Shown here in pieces: positions 26,110 through 36,178 of a DNA stretch of 64,000 bases. The translations under genes were made by a program, and so were the position numbers. How positions within the stretch are numbered: the stretch's first letter is position 1; each line of letters begins with the position of its first letter. The DNA comes from JAZGER01 sp036480335 (lineage in GTDB: Bacteria > Pseudomonadota > Gammaproteobacteria > DSM-19610), in the NCBI GenBank assembly GCA_036480335.1, contig JAZGGH010000139.1:1-64000 (forward strand), written 5' to 3'. The notes beneath the pieces were generated by a model that was not told the DNA's origin, ran no database searches, and saw only the letters and a list, made by a program, of their open reading frames with translations.

Positions 26110-27096
26110 ATGAATGATCTTTTATCACAAGATGAAATTGATGCACTGCTTCACGGTGTTGATGATGGGGATATAGAAACTGATGTAGATGAAGCGGTTT
26201 CTGATGGTCCTTTGAGTGCCTACGATTTTGCCAGCCAGGACCGTATTGTACGTGGCAGAATGCCAACGCTTGAAATGATCAATGAGCGTTTTTCACGCTA
26301 CTTTCGCATCAGTCTTTTTAATATGCTACGGCGGATTGGTGAAGTTTCTATTACCGGAGTGCAAGTTCTCAAGTTCGGTGAATATGTACAAACCCTGTTT
26401 GTGCCAACGAGTTTGAATATGGTAAAAATGGCTCCTTTACGAGGCACAAGCCTGTTCGTACTTGAGTCTCGCCTGGTTTATTCACTGGTAGATAATTTTT
26501 TTGGTGGTGGTGGTCGTTTTCATACAAAAATTGAGGGCCGTGATTTTACGGCGACTGAACTACGGGTAGTTCGCATTGTACTGGACCTGGCCTTTGCTGA
26601 TTTAGAAAAGGCCTGGAAGCCTGTTATGGATATCAATTTTAAATACCAGAGTTCAGAAATGAATCCGCATTTCGCCAATATTGTTAGTCCCAGTGAAGTT
26701 GTGGTAATGACATCATTTCATATTGATCTTGAAGGTGGTGGTGGTGACCTCCATGTCACCATGCCGTATTCAATGATAGAACCTATTCGTTCCTTGCTGG
26801 ATGCTGGAATGCAGAGCGATCAAAGTGATGTTGATGGTCGCTGGCAGAAATCAATACAGGATGAAGTCAAGAAATCTCAGGTAGAACTTACCTCAACATT
26901 AACAGAAACCAGAATTACCCTGCGGGAACTGAATGCCTTAAAAGCGGGTGATGTTATTCCAGTCACTCTACCAGGCACGGTTGTTATAAATGCGGCGAAA
27001 ACACCTGTTTTCCATGGCAAGTTTGGCGTATCCAATGGCAATTGTGCGATTCAAATTACCGACAAAATTATTCCAGAGAAAAATGATTACATTTGA
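26110..27096 (+). CDS. fliM: Flagellar motor switch protein FliM
   Basis: A 328-residue protein. The N-terminal LSQDEIDALL is the CheY-phosphate binding peptide. The middle domain follows (GRMPTLEMINERFSRYFRIS), and the C-terminal SpoA domain ends with VINAAKTPVFHGKFG. With FliG and FliN it forms the C ring. It begins 9 bp after fliL. Confidence 0.97.
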   Translation: MNDLLSQDEIDALLHGVDDGDIETDVDEAVSDGPLSAYDFASQDRIVRGRMPTLEMINERFSRYFRISLFNMLRRIGEVSITGVQVLKFGEYVQTLFVPTSLNMVKMAPLRGTSLFVLESRLVYSLVDNFFGGGGRFHTKIEGRDFTATELRVVRIVLDLAFADLEKAWKPVMDINFKYQSSEMNPHFANIVSPSEVVVMTSFHIDLEGGGGDLHVTMPYSMIEPIRSLLDAGMQSDQSDVDGRWQKSIQDEVKKSQVELTSTLTETRITLRELNALKAGDVIPVTLPGTVVINAAKTPVFHGKFGVSNGNCAIQITDKIIPEKNDYI

Positions 27097-27123
27097 TTAC
27101 AGACCGCCTGTGAGGGGCAAATT

Positions 27124-27573
27124 ATGAGTGATGATACCGCCACTGTCGACGATGAAATTGAAGAAACTCCTGCAGCTGATGAAGCTGACTGGGGAGATGC
27201 CATGCAAGAGCAAGCAAGTGCTGAATCACAAGCTATAGAAGATTCAGTGCTACAACCTGAACAGGCGGCCTTTGATGAGCTTAGCGAGGCAGGTCTGGAA
27301 GCTTTGGGTGATGATCAGAATCTTGATGTGATTCTGGATATACCGGTGACTATTTCAATGGAAATAGGCCGTACAAATGTCAGTATCCGCAACTTGCTGC
27401 AATTGAACCAGGGTTCGGTTGTTGAGCTTGACCGGCTTGCAGGAGAACCAATGGATGTACTGGTTAATGGCACTCTGGTTGCTCATGGTGAAGTGGTTGT
27501 TGTGAACGAAAAATTTGGCATTCGACTAACGGATGTTGTCAGTGCAGCTGAACGTGTTAAACGTCTGGGATAA
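27124..27573 (+). CDS. fliN: Flagellar motor switch protein FliN
   Basis: A 149-residue protein with an acidic N-terminal extension of about 70 residues and a C-terminal SpoA domain (VILDIPVTISMEIGRTNVS, then LNQGSVVELDRLAGEPMDV and EKFGIRLTDVVS). It forms the base of the C ring and docks FliH. The gene has GAGGGG ahead of its ATG and is 7 bp from fliO. Confidence 0.96.
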   Translation: MSDDTATVDDEIEETPAADEADWGDAMQEQASAESQAIEDSVLQPEQAAFDELSEAGLEALGDDQNLDVILDIPVTISMEIGRTNVSIRNLLQLNQGSVVELDRLAGEPMDVLVNGTLVAHGEVVVVNEKFGIRLTDVVSAAERVKRLG

Positions 27574-27580
27574 CAACGCT

Positions 27581-28036
27581 GTGAAATATTCAAACTACTA
27601 TTTTATATTTTTGACAGGTCTGCTATCTGTCAGTTCGGCTTTCTCTGCTGAAGGCGAGGAAGGTCAAACATCAGCATCAATTATTGCCAATGCATCGCCC
27701 ATTGCAAGCAATAACCTTGTGCAGATTACGCTGGGGATGCTAGTTGTACTTGGCCTGATCATAGGGCTTGCCTGGTTGGCAAAACACAGTGGCAAATTTC
27801 AGAATGCGGCGGGTGGTCATCTGAAAATACTGGGTGGGCTTTCAGTCGGAAATCATGAGCGAATTGTATTGATGCAGGTAGGTGAATCTCAGCTACTTGT
27901 AGGAGTAACCGCCAATTCTGTCAATACCCTGCATGTGCTGGAACATCCGATAACGACCACAGAAAATAGTCAGTCAGAATCTGAAACATTTTCAGGGCAT
28001 ATCGCCTCGTATCTGAATAAAGGGAAGCAGGCATGA
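27581..28036 (+). CDS. fliO: Flagellar biosynthesis protein FliO
   Basis: I choose GTG 27581 because it leaves a clean signal-like N-terminus (KYSNYYFIFLTGLLSVSSA) and GGGA lies 10 bases upstream; 151 residues. A single transmembrane helix follows at about 47-66 (ITLGMLVVLGLIIGLAWLA), then the cytoplasmic FliO domain (GGLSVGNHERIVLMQVGE). FliO helps assemble the FliP ring of the export gate. It overlaps fliP by ATGA. Confidence 0.88.
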   Translation: MKYSNYYFIFLTGLLSVSSAFSAEGEEGQTSASIIANASPIASNNLVQITLGMLVVLGLIIGLAWLAKHSGKFQNAAGGHLKILGGLSVGNHERIVLMQVGESQLLVGVTANSVNTLHVLEHPITTTENSQSESETFSGHIASYLNKGKQA

Positions 28037-28776
28037 AGTATCTTGCTTTTACGACAGGTGTTTTTCTGGTTTTATTTTCAGGTATTAGTCTGGCAGAACC
28101 TGGCCTGGCTGCTTTGACTGTGCAGCCAGGCGAAAATGGTGAAGAAACCTATAGCGTGACAATCCAGGTGTTGGCATTCATGACGGCACTGAGTCTGTTA
28201 CCTGCTGCGCTGATGATGATGACCTCATTTACTCGAATTGTCATTGTGCTGGCGATATTGAGGCAGGCGCTTGGAACCATGCAGTCGCCCTCTAACCAGA
28301 TACTGATTGGGCTTTCACTGTTTCTGAGTCTGTTTATCATGTCCCCTGTATTTGAGCGTGTGTACGAAGAGGCGATATCACCGTATCTGGAAGAGACAAT
28401 AACAGCTAAAGAGGCAGTCGCAAATGCGGCGAAACCCATGCGTACTTTTATGCTTGCTCAAACACGTGATTCAGATCTTATGTTGTTTGCTGATATTTCC
28501 AATGCAGAAGAATTTGAGTCTCCAGACAGTATACCTTTTACCATTTTGATGCCGGCATTTGTGACCAGTGAATTAAAAACAGCCTTTCAGATTGGTTTTC
28601 TAGTGCTAATTCCTTTTCTGGTGATTGATCTTGTGGTTGCAAGCTTACTGATGTCGATGGGAATGATGATGCTGTCGCCGATGATTGTTTCATTGCCATT
28701 TAAGATTATGTTGTTTGTGCTGATCGACGGTTGGTCTTTGATCATGGGCACATTAGCAGCCAGTTTTGCTATTTAG
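28033..28776 (+). CDS. fliP: Flagellar export gate protein FliP
   Basis: A 247-residue protein with a cleavable signal peptide, then four transmembrane helices with the conserved MTSFTRIVIVLAILRQALG and FLVIDLVVASLLMSMGMMML. FliP with FliQ and FliR forms the export gate core. It overlaps fliO and is followed after 20 bp by fliQ. Confidence 0.97.
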   Translation: MKYLAFTTGVFLVLFSGISLAEPGLAALTVQPGENGEETYSVTIQVLAFMTALSLLPAALMMMTSFTRIVIVLAILRQALGTMQSPSNQILIGLSLFLSLFIMSPVFERVYEEAISPYLEETITAKEAVANAAKPMRTFMLAQTRDSDLMLFADISNAEEFESPDSIPFTILMPAFVTSELKTAFQIGFLVLIPFLVIDLVVASLLMSMGMMMLSPMIVSLPFKIMLFVLIDGWSLIMGTLAASFAI

Positions 28777-28796
28777 TTACAAAGAGGATTGATTCT

Positions 28797-29066
28797 ATGA
28801 CACCAGAAATAGTGCTTGATATTGGACGACAGGCAATGGAGGTCACTGCGTTACTGGTTGCGCCATTGCTGATTTCTGCGCTGGTTGTAGGCCTGATTGT
28901 CGGTATGTTTCAGGCAGCTACTCAGATCAACGAAATGACATTGTCGTTTGTGCCAAAACTCATCGTAACCGGTCTTGTTGTTACGGTAGCAGGCCCATCC
29001 CTGCTACAGACAATGGTCAGCTATACGACGCGTCTGTTTGAAAGTATCCCGGAATTAATCGGCTAA
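28797..29066 (+). CDS. fliQ: Flagellar export gate protein FliQ
   Basis: The start is ATG 28797 (AGAGGA 8 bases upstream), giving 89 residues, the exact family length. Two transmembrane hairpins are present (VTALLVAPLLISALVVGLIV and PKLIVTGLVVTVAGPSLL), with the conserved FQAATQINEMTLSF loop. It is part of the FliPQR export gate. An upstream in-frame ATG lies inside fliP and has no support. Confidence 0.96.
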   Translation: MTPEIVLDIGRQAMEVTALLVAPLLISALVVGLIVGMFQAATQINEMTLSFVPKLIVTGLVVTVAGPSLLQTMVSYTTRLFESIPELIG

Positions 29067-29094
29067 TCTGTCAGCAAGAACCAGGGCGAGCTCA

Positions 29095-29880
29095 ATGTTT
29101 GAACTTGATGGACAGCAAATCGTAAGCTGGATGAATGGTGTGTTCTGGCCAATGACCCGCATAGCAGGGATGCTCCTCATCGCACCGATTTTCAGTTCAA
29201 AATCCATACCGATTCGTATGCGTATTTTACTCGTAGTCATATTGACGGTGGTTATTGTGCCAATGCAGCCACAGTTAGCACCGATTGATCCATTTTCACC
29301 GGTAAGTATCCTGATAACGCTACAGCAATTATTGATTGGAGTAGCCATCGGTTTCAGTGTGCAGCTCGTATTTGGGGCATTGATTCTTGCAGGCCAGGCG
29401 ACAGCAATGGGTATGGGCCTGGGTTTTGCATCCATGGTTGATCCGCAAAACGGTGTTCAGGTACCTGTTATCGGCCAATATTATGTGGTCATTGCATCCC
29501 TGTTATTTCTTGGAATGAATGGGCACCTGGCTATGATTCGTCTGCTGAATGACAGCTTCGAATTTCTTCCGGTTGGAACAGACGCTTTGAGCAGGTTCAA
29601 TTTTGAGACAATAGCATATTGGGGATCGCGACTGTTTACACATGCCCTGCAGGTTGCATTGCCAACAGTTATCGCGATTCTTCTTGTTAATCTCAGTTTT
29701 GGCGTGGTTAGTCGTACGGCACCACAGTTGAATATTTTTGGTGTCGGTTTTCCAATTGTAATGATGCTCGGCTTTCTGGCTATCATTTTTAGCATAGGTG
29801 GACTAGCGCCAAAAGTGACTAACATGGTTAATGATTCCTTTACAGCTATCACTGTTTTGGCTGAAGGGAAAGGGCGCTGA
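29095..29880 (+). CDS. fliR: Flagellar export gate protein FliR
   Basis: A 261-residue polytopic membrane protein with about six hydrophobic segments. Conserved stretches include RIAGMLLIAPIFSSK near the start and QATAMGMGLGFASMVDPQNG in the middle. It completes the FliPQR gate and contacts FlhB. Its stop is one base before the flhB ATG. Confidence 0.96.
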   Translation: MFELDGQQIVSWMNGVFWPMTRIAGMLLIAPIFSSKSIPIRMRILLVVILTVVIVPMQPQLAPIDPFSPVSILITLQQLLIGVAIGFSVQLVFGALILAGQATAMGMGLGFASMVDPQNGVQVPVIGQYYVVIASLLFLGMNGHLAMIRLLNDSFEFLPVGTDALSRFNFETIAYWGSRLFTHALQVALPTVIAILLVNLSFGVVSRTAPQLNIFGVGFPIVMMLGFLAIIFSIGGLAPKVTNMVNDSFTAITVLAEGKGR

Positions 29881-29881
29881 T

Positions 29882-31033
29882 ATGGCAGAAAATAGCAGCG
29901 CACAGGATAAAACTGAAGATGCTACCGCGAAAAGGCAGTTAGAGACACGAAAAAAGGGGCAGCTACCTAGATCACGAGAACTTACAACCATGTCCATATT
30001 GCTGGCCGCAGCGATCAGTTTTTCCATGATGGGTAGCCATATGCTGGAAAAATTTACCAATATATTGCACATCGGCCTGGATATTGATCGTCAGAAATTA
30101 CTCGATCCGGAAAAAGTGACTGAATTATTTACAGAAGCCATTATGCAAGGATTTTATCTCATATTACCCTTTTTAATCGTCATGGTTATTGTCGCGGCTG
30201 TTGCACCTATCGCACTGGGTGGCTGGTCTTTTAGTCCAGAGGCTATTGGTTTTAAGTTCAGTAAAATGAATCCGATGACTGGAATGAAGCGCATGTTTTC
30301 GGTCAATGCAAGCGTAGAGCTTTTAAAGGCGCTGGCCAAGTTTGTTTTAGTCGGTACCACTGGATATTTATTGTTGATGCATTATGCACCGCAGATTCTT
30401 GCACTAGGAGATGAATCCATTGCTTCGGCTATTTCACATGCCGGTTCAATTCTAGTCCGATCATTCATTCTTCTCAGCGCTTCCCTGTTGATTGTTGCCG
30501 CCATTGATGTGCCGTTTCAAATCTGGAAACACAAGAAAAGCATTCGAATGACCAAGCAGGAAGTCAGAGATGAGCATAAAGATATCGAAGGTAAGCCGGA
30601 AGTTAAACAGCGTGTTCGTCAGTTACAGAGACAGTTTTCACAAAGTCGCATGCTTGAAAATATTGCTGATGCAGATGTTGTAATTACTAACCCGACCCAT
30701 TATTCCGTTGCCCTGAAATATGATGCAGAAAATATGTCGGAACCTATTGTGGTTGCTAAAGGTGTTGATCTTATCGCAGGCCATATAAGAAGAATTGCTG
30801 AGGCAAATAATGTTCCAGCCTTTGAGGCGCCACCGCTTGCGCGTGCACTGTATTACAGCACAGAAATTGATAAGCCAGTGCCAGCCGGATTATATGTTGC
30901 AGTCGCACAGATTCTTGCATATATCTATCAGTTAAAAACAGCAACGGGTTATGCGAAGCAAAAACCTGAAAAACCCACAGATATTCCAGTCCCACCTGAG
31001 TTTTTTCAGGGACGGGAAAACAAAGATAATTAA
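29882..31033 (+). CDS. flhB: Flagellar export switch protein FlhB
   Basis: I place the start at ATG 29882 (383 residues), where the typical AENSSAQDKTEDATAKR begins; an earlier in-frame codon lies inside fliR. Four transmembrane helices are followed by a cytoplasmic domain with the autocleavage site Asn270-Pro-Thr-His273 in VITNPTHYSVALKY. Cleavage there lets FliK switch export from rod/hook to filament substrates. Confidence 0.97.
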   Translation: MAENSSAQDKTEDATAKRQLETRKKGQLPRSRELTTMSILLAAAISFSMMGSHMLEKFTNILHIGLDIDRQKLLDPEKVTELFTEAIMQGFYLILPFLIVMVIVAAVAPIALGGWSFSPEAIGFKFSKMNPMTGMKRMFSVNASVELLKALAKFVLVGTTGYLLLMHYAPQILALGDESIASAISHAGSILVRSFILLSASLLIVAAIDVPFQIWKHKKSIRMTKQEVRDEHKDIEGKPEVKQRVRQLQRQFSQSRMLENIADADVVITNPTHYSVALKYDAENMSEPIVVAKGVDLIAGHIRRIAEANNVPAFEAPPLARALYYSTEIDKPVPAGLYVAVAQILAYIYQLKTATGYAKQKPEKPTDIPVPPEFFQGRENKDN

Positions 31034-31046
31034 ATAAGGTATTACT

Positions 31047-33173
31047 ATGGCAGCAGCAACCGCAATGATGCGTTTCAAGGAAGTGAGCCAGTCAGGCTTA
31101 GGCGCGCCACTGTTAATGATCATGATGTTGGCAATGATTATTGTACCGATACATCCATTTATTCTGGATATGTTTTTTACATTCAATATTATCCTGTCAA
31201 TGGTTGTTTTAATGGTAACAGTGTATGCCCTCAGACCGCTGGATTTTGGCATTTTTCCGACGGTATTGCTGGTTACTACGTTACTGCGCCTGGCATTGAA
31301 TGTGGCATCAACACGTGTAGTTTTGCTAGAAGGGCATACCGGTTCAGCAGCGGCAGGCAAGGTGATCGAATCGTTCGGTGAGTTTGTTGTAGGCGGTAAC
31401 TATGCGGTTGGACTGGTCGTGTTTGCAATACTGGTGATTATAAATTTTGTCGTGGTGACAAAAGGTGCTGGCCGCGTTTCGGAGGTTAGCGCACGATTCA
31501 CTCTGGATGCCATGCCTGGAAAACAGATGGCCATTGATGCAGATATGAATGCTGGGGTTTTAACGCAGGAAGAGGCACGTCAACGGCGCGAGGATGTAGC
31601 CAGAGAAGCAGATTTTTATGGTGCTATGGATGGTGCCAGTAAGTTTGTCCGAGGTGATGCAATTGCGGGTATTCTGATTCTGTTTATTAACATTATTGGT
31701 GGTTTGTTCATTGGTACTCTGCAATTTGGGCTGGACATTTCTGAAGCCATGCACAACTACACATTGCTGACCATCGGTGATGGTCTTGTTGCTCAGTTAC
31801 CCTCACTGGTTTTGTCTACTGCCACAGCGATCATTGTTACTCGGGTGTCAAGCAAGCAGCTAATGTCCGAACAAATTATGACTCAGATGTTTGAGAATCC
31901 AATGGTGTTGGCTGTTTCAGGTGGTGCAATCGGATTGCTAGGTTTGATCCCTGGAATGCCGAATTTCGCTTTTCTGAGTCTTGCTTTGCTGGCAGGGTTA
32001 GGTGCCTGGAAAGCCTGGAAAAAGCAACAACAGCCTGAGCCTCAAACCGATATTGATGATATTACTCCGGAAGAAGTCCCAACAGAAAATAAGGATCTGA
32101 GTTGGGATGATGTGGCTGCACTGGATGTGATTGGCCTGGAAGTTGGTTATCGATTGATTCCATTGATTGATCGCAATCAGGGCGGTCAGATGATGGACCG
32201 TATTAAAGGTGTGCGCAAAAAGCTGTCCCAGGAAATGGGTTTTCTTTTCCATCCTGTTCACATCAAGGATAACCTCGAATTATCACCAACAACCTACCGT
32301 ATTCTTCTCATGGGCGTTCCTGTTGGTGAGGCTGAAATATTCCCAGACAGGGAGCTTGCCATTAATCCTGGCAGGGTTTTCGGAAAACTGGAAGGTATAG
32401 AAGCGAAAGATCCGGCTTTTAATCTTGATGCGATATGGATCAATATTTCTGATCGCGATAACGCACAATCACTGGGCTACACCGTTGTTGATGCGAGTAC
32501 CGTCGTGGCAACGCACCTGAGCCAGGTATTGCAGTCCCATGCTCATGAATTGCTGGGCCATGAAGAAGTGCAGCAATTGCTTGATGCATTGGCTGAGAAA
32601 TCAGCAAAACTGGTTGAAGAGCTAGTGCCTGGTGTTCTCACTGTGAGCCAGATATTGAAAGTGCTACAGAACTTGCTTCAGGAAGGTGTGCCTATACGAG
32701 ATATGCGCACAATCGCTGAAACTCTGGCGGCCCAGGCACAAAAGAGTCGAGATTCTGGCGATATGACTGCAGCGGTAAGAATCTCCCTTGGCCGACAAAT
32801 TATTCAGAATATCAATGGTATAGCGGATGAGGTCGAAGTTATTACGCTAGATCCTGCGTTGGAACACTTATTGCAGCAAGGGGTGCAGAGCGTCAATCAG
32901 GGTGAACCCGGAATTGAACCCGGACTCGCAGAACGGATGCATCGGTCTCTGGCAGAAACAGTGCAGAGACAGGAGGCTAGTGGTCGAGCATCGATTTTGC
33001 TGGTCATCCCTCTGATTCGCCCCTGGTTGTCAAGAATGGTTAGACACAGCATCCCTGATCTCAGTGTGCTGTCATATAACGAAATTCCTGACAACAAACA
33101 AATTAAGGTTATTGCAAATATAGGGCAGGAATTACCTGCTCCTGACGAGAATGAAACGGTAACGGAACAGTAA
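31047..33173 (+). CDS. flhA: Flagellar export protein FlhA
   Basis: A 708-residue protein of usual length. The N-terminal ~330 residues carry about eight transmembrane helices with the FHIPEP signature region (LRLALNVASTRVVLLEGH, then RVSEVSARFTLDAMPGKQM). The cytoplasmic half binds chaperone-substrate complexes. It follows flhB by 13 bp, and flhF follows after 61 bp. Confidence 0.97.
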   Translation: MAAATAMMRFKEVSQSGLGAPLLMIMMLAMIIVPIHPFILDMFFTFNIILSMVVLMVTVYALRPLDFGIFPTVLLVTTLLRLALNVASTRVVLLEGHTGSAAAGKVIESFGEFVVGGNYAVGLVVFAILVIINFVVVTKGAGRVSEVSARFTLDAMPGKQMAIDADMNAGVLTQEEARQRREDVAREADFYGAMDGASKFVRGDAIAGILILFINIIGGLFIGTLQFGLDISEAMHNYTLLTIGDGLVAQLPSLVLSTATAIIVTRVSSKQLMSEQIMTQMFENPMVLAVSGGAIGLLGLIPGMPNFAFLSLALLAGLGAWKAWKKQQQPEPQTDIDDITPEEVPTENKDLSWDDVAALDVIGLEVGYRLIPLIDRNQGGQMMDRIKGVRKKLSQEMGFLFHPVHIKDNLELSPTTYRILLMGVPVGEAEIFPDRELAINPGRVFGKLEGIEAKDPAFNLDAIWINISDRDNAQSLGYTVVDASTVVATHLSQVLQSHAHELLGHEEVQQLLDALAEKSAKLVEELVPGVLTVSQILKVLQNLLQEGVPIRDMRTIAETLAAQAQKSRDSGDMTAAVRISLGRQIIQNINGIADEVEVITLDPALEHLLQQGVQSVNQGEPGIEPGLAERMHRSLAETVQRQEASGRASILLVIPLIRPWLSRMVRHSIPDLSVLSYNEIPDNKQIKVIANIGQELPAPDENETVTEQ

Positions 33174-33234
33174 TGATAACGAAAGACAGCCAACGGGTAG
33201 CTAGATATTCATTCCCAACAGATGGGCAGCTTGC

Positions 33235-34515
33235 ATGAATGTTAGTCGTTTCATTGCGGCAGATATGCGTCAGGCTATACGCCAGATTAGAGATGCATTA
33301 GGCCCGGATGCCGTCATTCTTTCAAATAGAAAGGTCGATGAGGGTATCGAAATTATCGCAGCAATCGATTACGACGAAACACTGTTGTTCAATAATCAAT
33401 CCGCTTCAGATAAACAGATAGTATCGACAACAGAAGAAGCTCAACAGGCGATCATCAGTTCCAGCGAAGAAACTTCTGATGTTTATTCAAAGCAAACTGT
33501 TTACTCGAATGCAGAAGAACTGTCGGCTTCATCACAGAACACAAATCTACTTTCAGAGGATAATTCCGAGTCTGTTAGCAACCCAGGTGTTGATGAGATG
33601 CGTGCTGAAATTGTCCAGATGCGCAACCTGTTAGAAAACCAACTGGCACATTTTGCCTGGGGTGAAATGAAAACCCGGCAACCCGCAATAACTCAACTTA
33701 TTCGTCGGCTTGAGCGGATTCAGCTGGATAAAACACTTATCAGGGAAATTAGTCAGTTAATTCCTTCAACTGCATCACAGGATCAGGCATGGAAAATGGC
33801 AGTACAGACACTCTGTGACAGATTACCTGTTTTCAAAGATGATCTGTTGGCTGATGGGGGTGTTATTGCACTGGTTGGCGCGACGGGTGTTGGTAAAACG
33901 ACAAGCATAGCGAAACTTGCTGCAAGGTATATTCTCAGATATGGGCAGCGTCATCTAGGCCTGGTGACGACCGATGGTTATCGAATTGCAGCCTATGATC
34001 AGTTGTTGACCTTTGGTCAGATACTGGGAATACCCGTGCAAATAGTATCAGGAAACCAGGATCTTGAGTCCACGCTGCGTTCAATATCGGATAAACGTCT
34101 GGTTCTGATTGATACGGCGGGAATGAGTCAGCGAGATAAGCGTATACAGGATCAGATAACCATACTGACCGAGATTGAAACGCCTGTGAAAACCGTGCTG
34201 GTATTGTCTGCGACAACACAAATAGCCGTACTCGAACAGACAATTGAGTCTTTCAATGCTGATTCATTGTGCGGTGTCATTATTACCAAGCTGGATGAAG
34301 CGGCATCTCTGGGAGGCTTGATATCATTGTTAATTAAAAAACAATTACCCGTTACCTTTATTGGAGATGGACAAAGGGTGCCTGAAGATATGCACATAGC
34401 AAGGGAACAAACATTGATTCAAAAAGCAATAGACCTTTCAGATTTATGTGATTATCCGGAAGATGACAGAATGGCTGAACAATATGGCGGAGTGGAATTC
34501 CATGCTGCTATCTGA
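33235..34515 (+). CDS. flhF: Polar flagellum placement GTPase FlhF
   Basis: A 426-residue SRP-type GTPase. The N-terminus (VSRFIAADMRQAIRQIRDAL) matches the FlhF family; a variable acidic region spans about 65-125; the NG domain has Walker A GATGVGKT (215-222), then VTTDGYRIAAYDQL, LIDTAGMSQRD and ITKLDEA. FlhF recruits the first basal-body proteins to the cell pole. It overlaps the start of fleN, its antagonist. Confidence 0.96.
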   Translation: MNVSRFIAADMRQAIRQIRDALGPDAVILSNRKVDEGIEIIAAIDYDETLLFNNQSASDKQIVSTTEEAQQAIISSSEETSDVYSKQTVYSNAEELSASSQNTNLLSEDNSESVSNPGVDEMRAEIVQMRNLLENQLAHFAWGEMKTRQPAITQLIRRLERIQLDKTLIREISQLIPSTASQDQAWKMAVQTLCDRLPVFKDDLLADGGVIALVGATGVGKTTSIAKLAARYILRYGQRHLGLVTTDGYRIAAYDQLLTFGQILGIPVQIVSGNQDLESTLRSISDKRLVLIDTAGMSQRDKRIQDQITILTEIETPVKTVLVLSATTQIAVLEQTIESFNADSLCGVIITKLDEAASLGGLISLLIKKQLPVTFIGDGQRVPEDMHIAREQTLIQKAIDLSDLCDYPEDDRMAEQYGGVEFHAAI

Positions 34516-35389
34516 AGTTAAACTGGATCAGGCTACAGGCCTGCGTCGACTCACAAACCCGGAACCCGTCAGAGTGATAGCTGTGGCGAGTGGCAAAGGT
34601 GGAGTTGGGAAAACGAATGTGTCTGTGAATCTTTCCGTAGCACTGTCAGAGGCCGGTAATCATGTCATGTTACTGGATGCAGATCTGGGTATGGCGAATG
34701 TAGATGTGCTGCTAGGACTTAGCCCGAAACAGAATCTTTCACATGTGATTTCAGGTGAACGAAACCTTGATGAAATCATAGTGACTGGTCCTTCTGACGT
34801 TATGATTATACCCGGCGCATCGGGCATCAAAAAACTGACAGAACTGACAACTCTGGAGCATGCCGGGTTAATTCGAGCGTTCAGTGAATTAACATATCCG
34901 ATAGATACATTGGTTATTGATACACCTGCAGGAATTAATGAAAGTGTTGTCAGTTTTTGTCAGGCAGCACAGGAAGTACTGGTGGTGGTTTGTGATGAAC
35001 CCGCTTCGATTACTGATGCTTATGCTCTGATTAAGGTGCTGAGTCGGGATTATGGTATTCAGCATTTCAGGGTGCTTGCGAATATGGCGGAGAGTGTTCA
35101 GGAAAGCCAGGAATTATTTAGAAAACTGTTGCGTGTTACGAGTCGTTATCTTGATGTAACCCTGGAGTACACAGGTTCAATTCCTCAGGATGAATACCTT
35201 AGAAAGGCCGTCAAAAAACAAAAGGCTGTCTTACATGCATTTCCTCGCAGCCGATCTGCGATGGCGTTTCGAGCAATATCAAAGAAAATGGGCCGATGGC
35301 CGGTACCGTCAGTTGCGGGCGGCCATCTGGAATTTTTTGTAGAACGACTTATTCAATCAAGTCATAGATTAATGGAGATACCAGCATGA
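34502..35389 (+). CDS. fleN: Flagellar number regulator FleN/FlhG (MinD/ParA ATPase)
   Basis: I choose ATG 34502, with GGAG 9 bases upstream, giving 295 residues; in-frame ATGs back to 34448 lie deeper in flhF. The deviant Walker A is SGKGGVGKTN starting at Ser30, followed by LLDADLGMANVDVLLGL and IDTPAGI. FleN limits flagella to one per pole by restraining FlhF and FleQ. In Pseudomonas, FleN binds FleQ with cyclic-di-GMP. It overlaps flhF by 14 bases and fliA by ATGA. Confidence 0.94.
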   Translation: MLLSEVKLDQATGLRRLTNPEPVRVIAVASGKGGVGKTNVSVNLSVALSEAGNHVMLLDADLGMANVDVLLGLSPKQNLSHVISGERNLDEIIVTGPSDVMIIPGASGIKKLTELTTLEHAGLIRAFSELTYPIDTLVIDTPAGINESVVSFCQAAQEVLVVVCDEPASITDAYALIKVLSRDYGIQHFRVLANMAESVQESQELFRKLLRVTSRYLDVTLEYTGSIPQDEYLRKAVKKQKAVLHAFPRSRSAMAFRAISKKMGRWPVPSVAGGHLEFFVERLIQSSHRLMEIPA

Positions 35390-36117
35390 ATGGTGCAGCA
35401 ATGTATGTTTCTAGTCAGAGTACTGAGAGAGATGGCCTGGTCGTAAAACATGCCTCACTTGTTAAACGAATTGCTTTTCATTTGATGAGTAGATTACCGC
35501 CGAGTGTGCAGGCCGATGATCTGATTCAGGCAGGCATGATTGGCTTGCTGGAAGCTTCAAGGAACTATGATTCAACACAAGGTGCCAGTTTTGAAACCTA
35601 TGCCGGTATTCGGGTTCGTGGTGCAATGCTTGATGAAATCAGAAGAACAGACTGGACACCACGATCAGTGCATAGAAAAGCACGACAGGTAGCTCAGGCT
35701 GTGCGCGAAATCGAAAATGAATTTGGTCGTGATGCACGCGATCAGGAAGTGGCTAAAAAGCTTGATCTGACCTTAAAGGAATATCATAAAATACTTCAGG
35801 ATTCGACCGGTTGTAGAGTATTCAGTATAGATGATGGTGGTGCTTTTGCAGACGACGCAACGCCTCAAATTAAAGATGAAGATGCAAATGAACCACTTGA
35901 AACACTGCATAATTCAGATTTTAAATCATCACTGGCGAATACTATTTCAGGTTTGCCTGAAAGAGAACGCCTGGTTATGGTGATGTATTACAACGAAGAA
36001 TTGAATTTGCGTGAGATAGGTGAAGTTCTGGGTGTGAGTGAATCCCGTGTCTGTCAGATACATGGACAAGCTTTGATCAGATTGCGCTCTCGCATGAGTG
36101 AATGGGTTTCAGATTAA
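35386..36117 (+). CDS. fliA: Flagellar sigma factor FliA (sigma-28)
   Basis: A 243-residue sigma-70-family protein. Regions 2, 3 and 4 are all visible: LVKRIAFHLMSRLPPSVQADDLIQ (with the two halves around Ser), GARVRGAMLDEIRR-type region 3 start, and LREIGEVLGVSESRVCQIH in region 4. The ATG overlaps the fleN stop, with GGAG 8 bases upstream. It directs late flagellar genes. No flgM anti-sigma gene is in the window. Confidence 0.96.
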   Translation: MNGAAMYVSSQSTERDGLVVKHASLVKRIAFHLMSRLPPSVQADDLIQAGMIGLLEASRNYDSTQGASFETYAGIRVRGAMLDEIRRTDWTPRSVHRKARQVAQAVREIENEFGRDARDQEVAKKLDLTLKEYHKILQDSTGCRVFSIDDGGAFADDATPQIKDEDANEPLETLHNSDFKSSLANTISGLPERERLVMVMYYNEELNLREIGEVLGVSESRVCQIHGQALIRLRSRMSEWVSD

Positions 36118-36178
36118 ATGGAAATAGAAAACAGACAAGAGACGAATACGGGTACTAAACTGGCAGGAGGCCATCCAA